Assembly: GCA_027578815.1 (NCBI GenBank)
Contig: JANBTH010000108.1
Span: forward strand, 1 to 34,545
Origin: Coemansia sp. RSA 1804
Lineage: Eukaryota > Kickxellomycota > Kickxellomycetes > Kickxellales > Kickxellaceae
Reading direction: 5' to 3'
DNA length: 34,545 nt
Made by a program: the position numbers and the translations under genes. The notes under the pieces are model-generated. The model saw nothing but the letters and a program-made list of their open reading frames with translations, did not search any database and was not told the origin of the DNA. Positions 33,301 through 34,545 of the stretch are shown here, piece after piece; within the stretch, counting starts at the first letter, position 1; each line of letters opens with the position of its first letter.

Positions 33301-34545
33301 TTCCAATTCCTCGAAGACAGCAGCAGTGCTTAACAAACTGGTGTCAGATCCAACCGACGACGCCAATTTGCCGCCAGGCGCAAAGATGGGCACAGTCACC
33401 ATGGACTCTGTGCTATCTGCTCCCACGCGTCTAGCCGATTTCACCTCGGAGCTGGAGCGCAAGCTTGGAGGCAAGCGGATGGACGGCGCTCCTGCCACAA
33501 CAGGGGTGGTTGGTTCTGTTGTTCCTGCCATCCAGGCTCTGGATGAGGATGACGGTGATGATGGTGCAGCGGACGCTACCAAGAAGGACTCTGCTGGTGC
33601 TGCTGATGCTGCTGAGACGAGCAAGACTTCTCTTGCGCTTCCGCCACCTCCGCCTCCCTTGCCGCCGCCTCATCCAGACTTTGCAGCTGCTAACGGCGAT
33701 ACGCCCAAGGACGCTACTGCAGCCTCCATTCCACAGCCGCCTCCGCCTCCACCGCTTCCTCCTGGCGTCGGGACGTCTGCAGGCGATTCCGGCTCTATCA
33801 GCGCAGTTCCACAGCCACCAGCACCGCCGCCTCTCCCGCCCATGCCTGGAATGGGCTCACTGGTGCCGTCGAAGCCAACCGCAGCGGCATTGGCAACAGT
33901 CAAGCTTCGCTCAACAAAGACAGGCGACAGCAGTGCGGCAGGCGGCTCTGCAGTGCCACCACCACCTCTTCCTCCATCTCTGCCTGGCGCCGGGGGCGTT
34001 CCTCCGCCACCGCTACCGCCGACAGCATCGTCAGCATCGTTCCTTGGCACGCTTCGGCGAAAGGAACTGGTATATGTGCCCAAGATCAAACTCAAGGCGA
34101 TGCACTGGGACAAGCTCAACGAGCAAAGCGTCGAGGCATCGCTGTGGTCCAAGCTTGAGGACCGCGCAGGTCTGAAGGAAAGGCATGTGCTTGACACGTT
34201 GCACAAGAATGGAGCATTTGAGAGTCTTGAAAAGATGTTTGCGGCCAAGCAGGCGGTGGATCTTCTTGCGCTGCGCGAGAAGCGGCGCAAGGAGCGGGAA
34301 GAGAAGGAGAAGGAGGAGATCTCGGTGCTCGATCCCAAACGAGCCTACAGCGTGAACATCATGCTTGGAATGATGAAGAAGTACTCGTTCCGCGACATAA
34401 GGTACGCACTACTTCGTATGGATACGTCAATTATTAACGAAAACGCACTGAAGCAGCTGATGACATTTGTGCCTACGCCCGAGGAGCGCGGGTTGCTGTC
34501 TGCGTACCAGGGCCGTCCGGACCGCAGACGCCTGGCGCGACCCGA
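30341..34545 (+). CDS. Formin, Bni1/SepA-type, 3' end missing
   Basis: ATG 30341 (tgaaaATGGA) opens 1401 codons without a stop to the window edge. Residues 1-345 are disordered, with His/Gln and Ser/Thr runs. From about 350 comes the Rho-GTPase-binding/FH3 region: ISEEEINLMLNRLMDEM, PEYFYRYLTETD, VLWVKQFVDIQGLEAL and later LSSLILINAVVG, to about residue 700. A coiled coil spans about 795-960. FH1 lies at about 1098-1232, with four proline runs that bind profilin-actin. FH2 starts near 1244 (KIKLKAMHWDKL) and continues past SFRDIRYALLRMD and LMTFVPTPEERGLL. Rest of FH2 and the autoinhibitory DAD lie outside. Formins nucleate and elongate actin cables and rings for polarity and cytokinesis, under Rho control. 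The frame is uninterrupted, so no intron is required. Confidence 0.93.
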   Translation, partial: MDFWKRKKGAASTPGSGGNGPYSANSSNASGTITAAIISEPIHNFDSSITHSKSTTPPPLHSAPHHHNLNHQQHHHHHNQQQQQGSVAPSYSSSTSTAGGGFHTAPGGVPEHQDAAISSSVDSDFNDRYKSYRQHRRLSHSSSAHSSQLTTGSNNNGLDYNTIASATSSAAAAAQQTEFIPLQHNQNQQHRAGNLIMARQRSHDVDTMVTGGHSPASPTFASEDHYGTARSSGISVSGTTPRGSLRSTRSTATTAAAAATRAVSSSSGGGGGGVLGEFRDSSYSAQTPRSSSLSANHAGSSSSRPAPLMAATNSTLSVNTTISNASSGRRSGGVAIGGMISAPDFDPDNISEEEINLMLNRLMDEMDIKDAQRMQMQKMSVPNKLKLLKQQRQLESFQMDSKGNAPEYFYRYLTETDIRSLPKQMLVHLRVCVSTQPVLWVKQFVDIQGLEALSECLGILNHAGTRKGDDITKEMEIIKCIKSVVNIQWGAQDVLRYPTCVHNLCFSIDAPSLLTRRLICEILTYICYLNVPTGHATVLKGLDKLQKFREMQRRFEPWMKAVESAVDGRGRMGSKVGVSEELRQLGGTADRDLIDYVLSSLILINAVVGVSDDVEMRIHYRNQLNAAGLTRIMKKLRNGFDSPLISLQINKFDKDAEQDQADVLELYNQQIMQDMTDPEEVFQAILAQIDDDDRSREHFLSILQRLLLLRDDFAAEPNGSSQFVGDGGGKGTKARYYQLLDEITTQVVMDIRNGEGLGSDYESDYDNGGEIRPRTRPNETFTSQYGVSVAGIIDKFSNEEQLEDAVREAKDLREQLEKVTRQKNELELEVSLKSEGLVGTLKTKIFALEDLLRMSRHTIEALQTQIKELRDQFTQKLAKQDSQLKQLYSALQDEAGEHDMLKRLKDDLTLENEVLRSGVAMEVSEDNPDHVVLNHDLLLAEIEKLKRQRPELNRMTEARKMLEQILAEAGQGIPVRKPGGPKPVSSNSNSSKTAAVLNKLVSDPTDDANLPPGAKMGTVTMDSVLSAPTRLADFTSELERKLGGKRMDGAPATTGVVGSVVPAIQALDEDDGDDGAADATKKDSAGAADAAETSKTSLALPPPPPPLPPPHPDFAAANGDTPKDATAASIPQPPPPPPLPPGVGTSAGDSGSISAVPQPPAPPPLPPMPGMGSLVPSKPTAAALATVKLRSTKTGDSSAAGGSAVPPPPLPPSLPGAGGVPPPPLPPTASSASFLGTLRRKELVYVPKIKLKAMHWDKLNEQSVEASLWSKLEDRAGLKERHVLDTLHKNGAFESLEKMFAAKQAVDLLALREKRRKEREEKEKEEISVLDPKRAYSVNIMLGMMKKYSFRDIRYALLRMDTSIINENALKQLMTFVPTPEERGLLSAYQGRPDRRRLARP

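Noticed and set aside
1..34545. CRISPR arrays, phage or plasmid modules, intact transposons
   Set aside because: No regularly spaced repeats, integrase, reverse transcriptase or transposase motifs, or terminal inverted repeats were seen; gene content is eukaryotic.

Overview
The window looks like nuclear DNA of a fungus. It holds Nup155/Nup170, a gephyrin-type molybdenum-cofactor fusion, RAD54, a Cdc25-class RasGEF, VDAC/porin, a Bni1-type formin, an F-box protein and a decayed fungal-specific FunK1 kinase. Genes are mostly intronless; one spliceosomal intron (GTAAGT donor, GCTAAC branch site, TTAG acceptor) can be placed with confidence. The F-box gene style, the FunK1 debris, the GC-rich intron-poor genes and the AT-rich spacers suggest an early-diverging fungus, perhaps Kickxellomycotina (Coemansia-like). 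That placement is inference from style, not a database result.

Layout. 1-236 (-): first 78 codons of a Dbp8/DDX49-like DEAD-box RNA helicase. 945-1687 (-): FunK1 kinase pseudogene. 1688-4621: AT-rich island with an orphan TATA box and one well-formed 69-codon small gene (3861-4070, +). 4622-6943 (+): F-box protein. 7152-10349 (-): RasGEF with a long insertion in its catalytic domain. 10350-11918: spacer with a doubtful 124-codon ORF. 11919-12845 (+): aldo/keto reductase. 13611-15824 (+): MogA-MoeA (gephyrin-like) fusion. 15987-18725 (-): RAD54. 19186-19845 (+): disordered basic protein. 20014-24249 (-): Nup155/Nup170 in two exons. 24764-25261 (+): small basic protein. 25440-27485 (-): MFS sugar-porter-like transporter. 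27974-28081 (+): 35-codon ORF behind a TATA box. 28110-28961 (-): VDAC. 28962-30340: shared 5' region with CCAAT, CACGTG and a (CCAG)n microsatellite. 30341-34545 (+): formin, open at the right edge inside FH2.

The genes are mainly housekeeping and do not form one pathway. They serve ribosome biogenesis, Ras and Rho signalling, cofactor synthesis, recombination, nuclear pores, and transport across plasma and mitochondrial outer membranes. Neighbours are arranged head-to-head (RAD54/19186 gene, Nup155/24764 gene, VDAC/formin) or tail-to-tail with short spacers. I found no CRISPR array, rRNA, tRNA, intact transposon or biosynthetic cluster. I see no convincing new multigene system. The best leads are the small genes and the AT-rich island, the RasGEF insertion, and departures from family consensus in RAD54 and the transporter.
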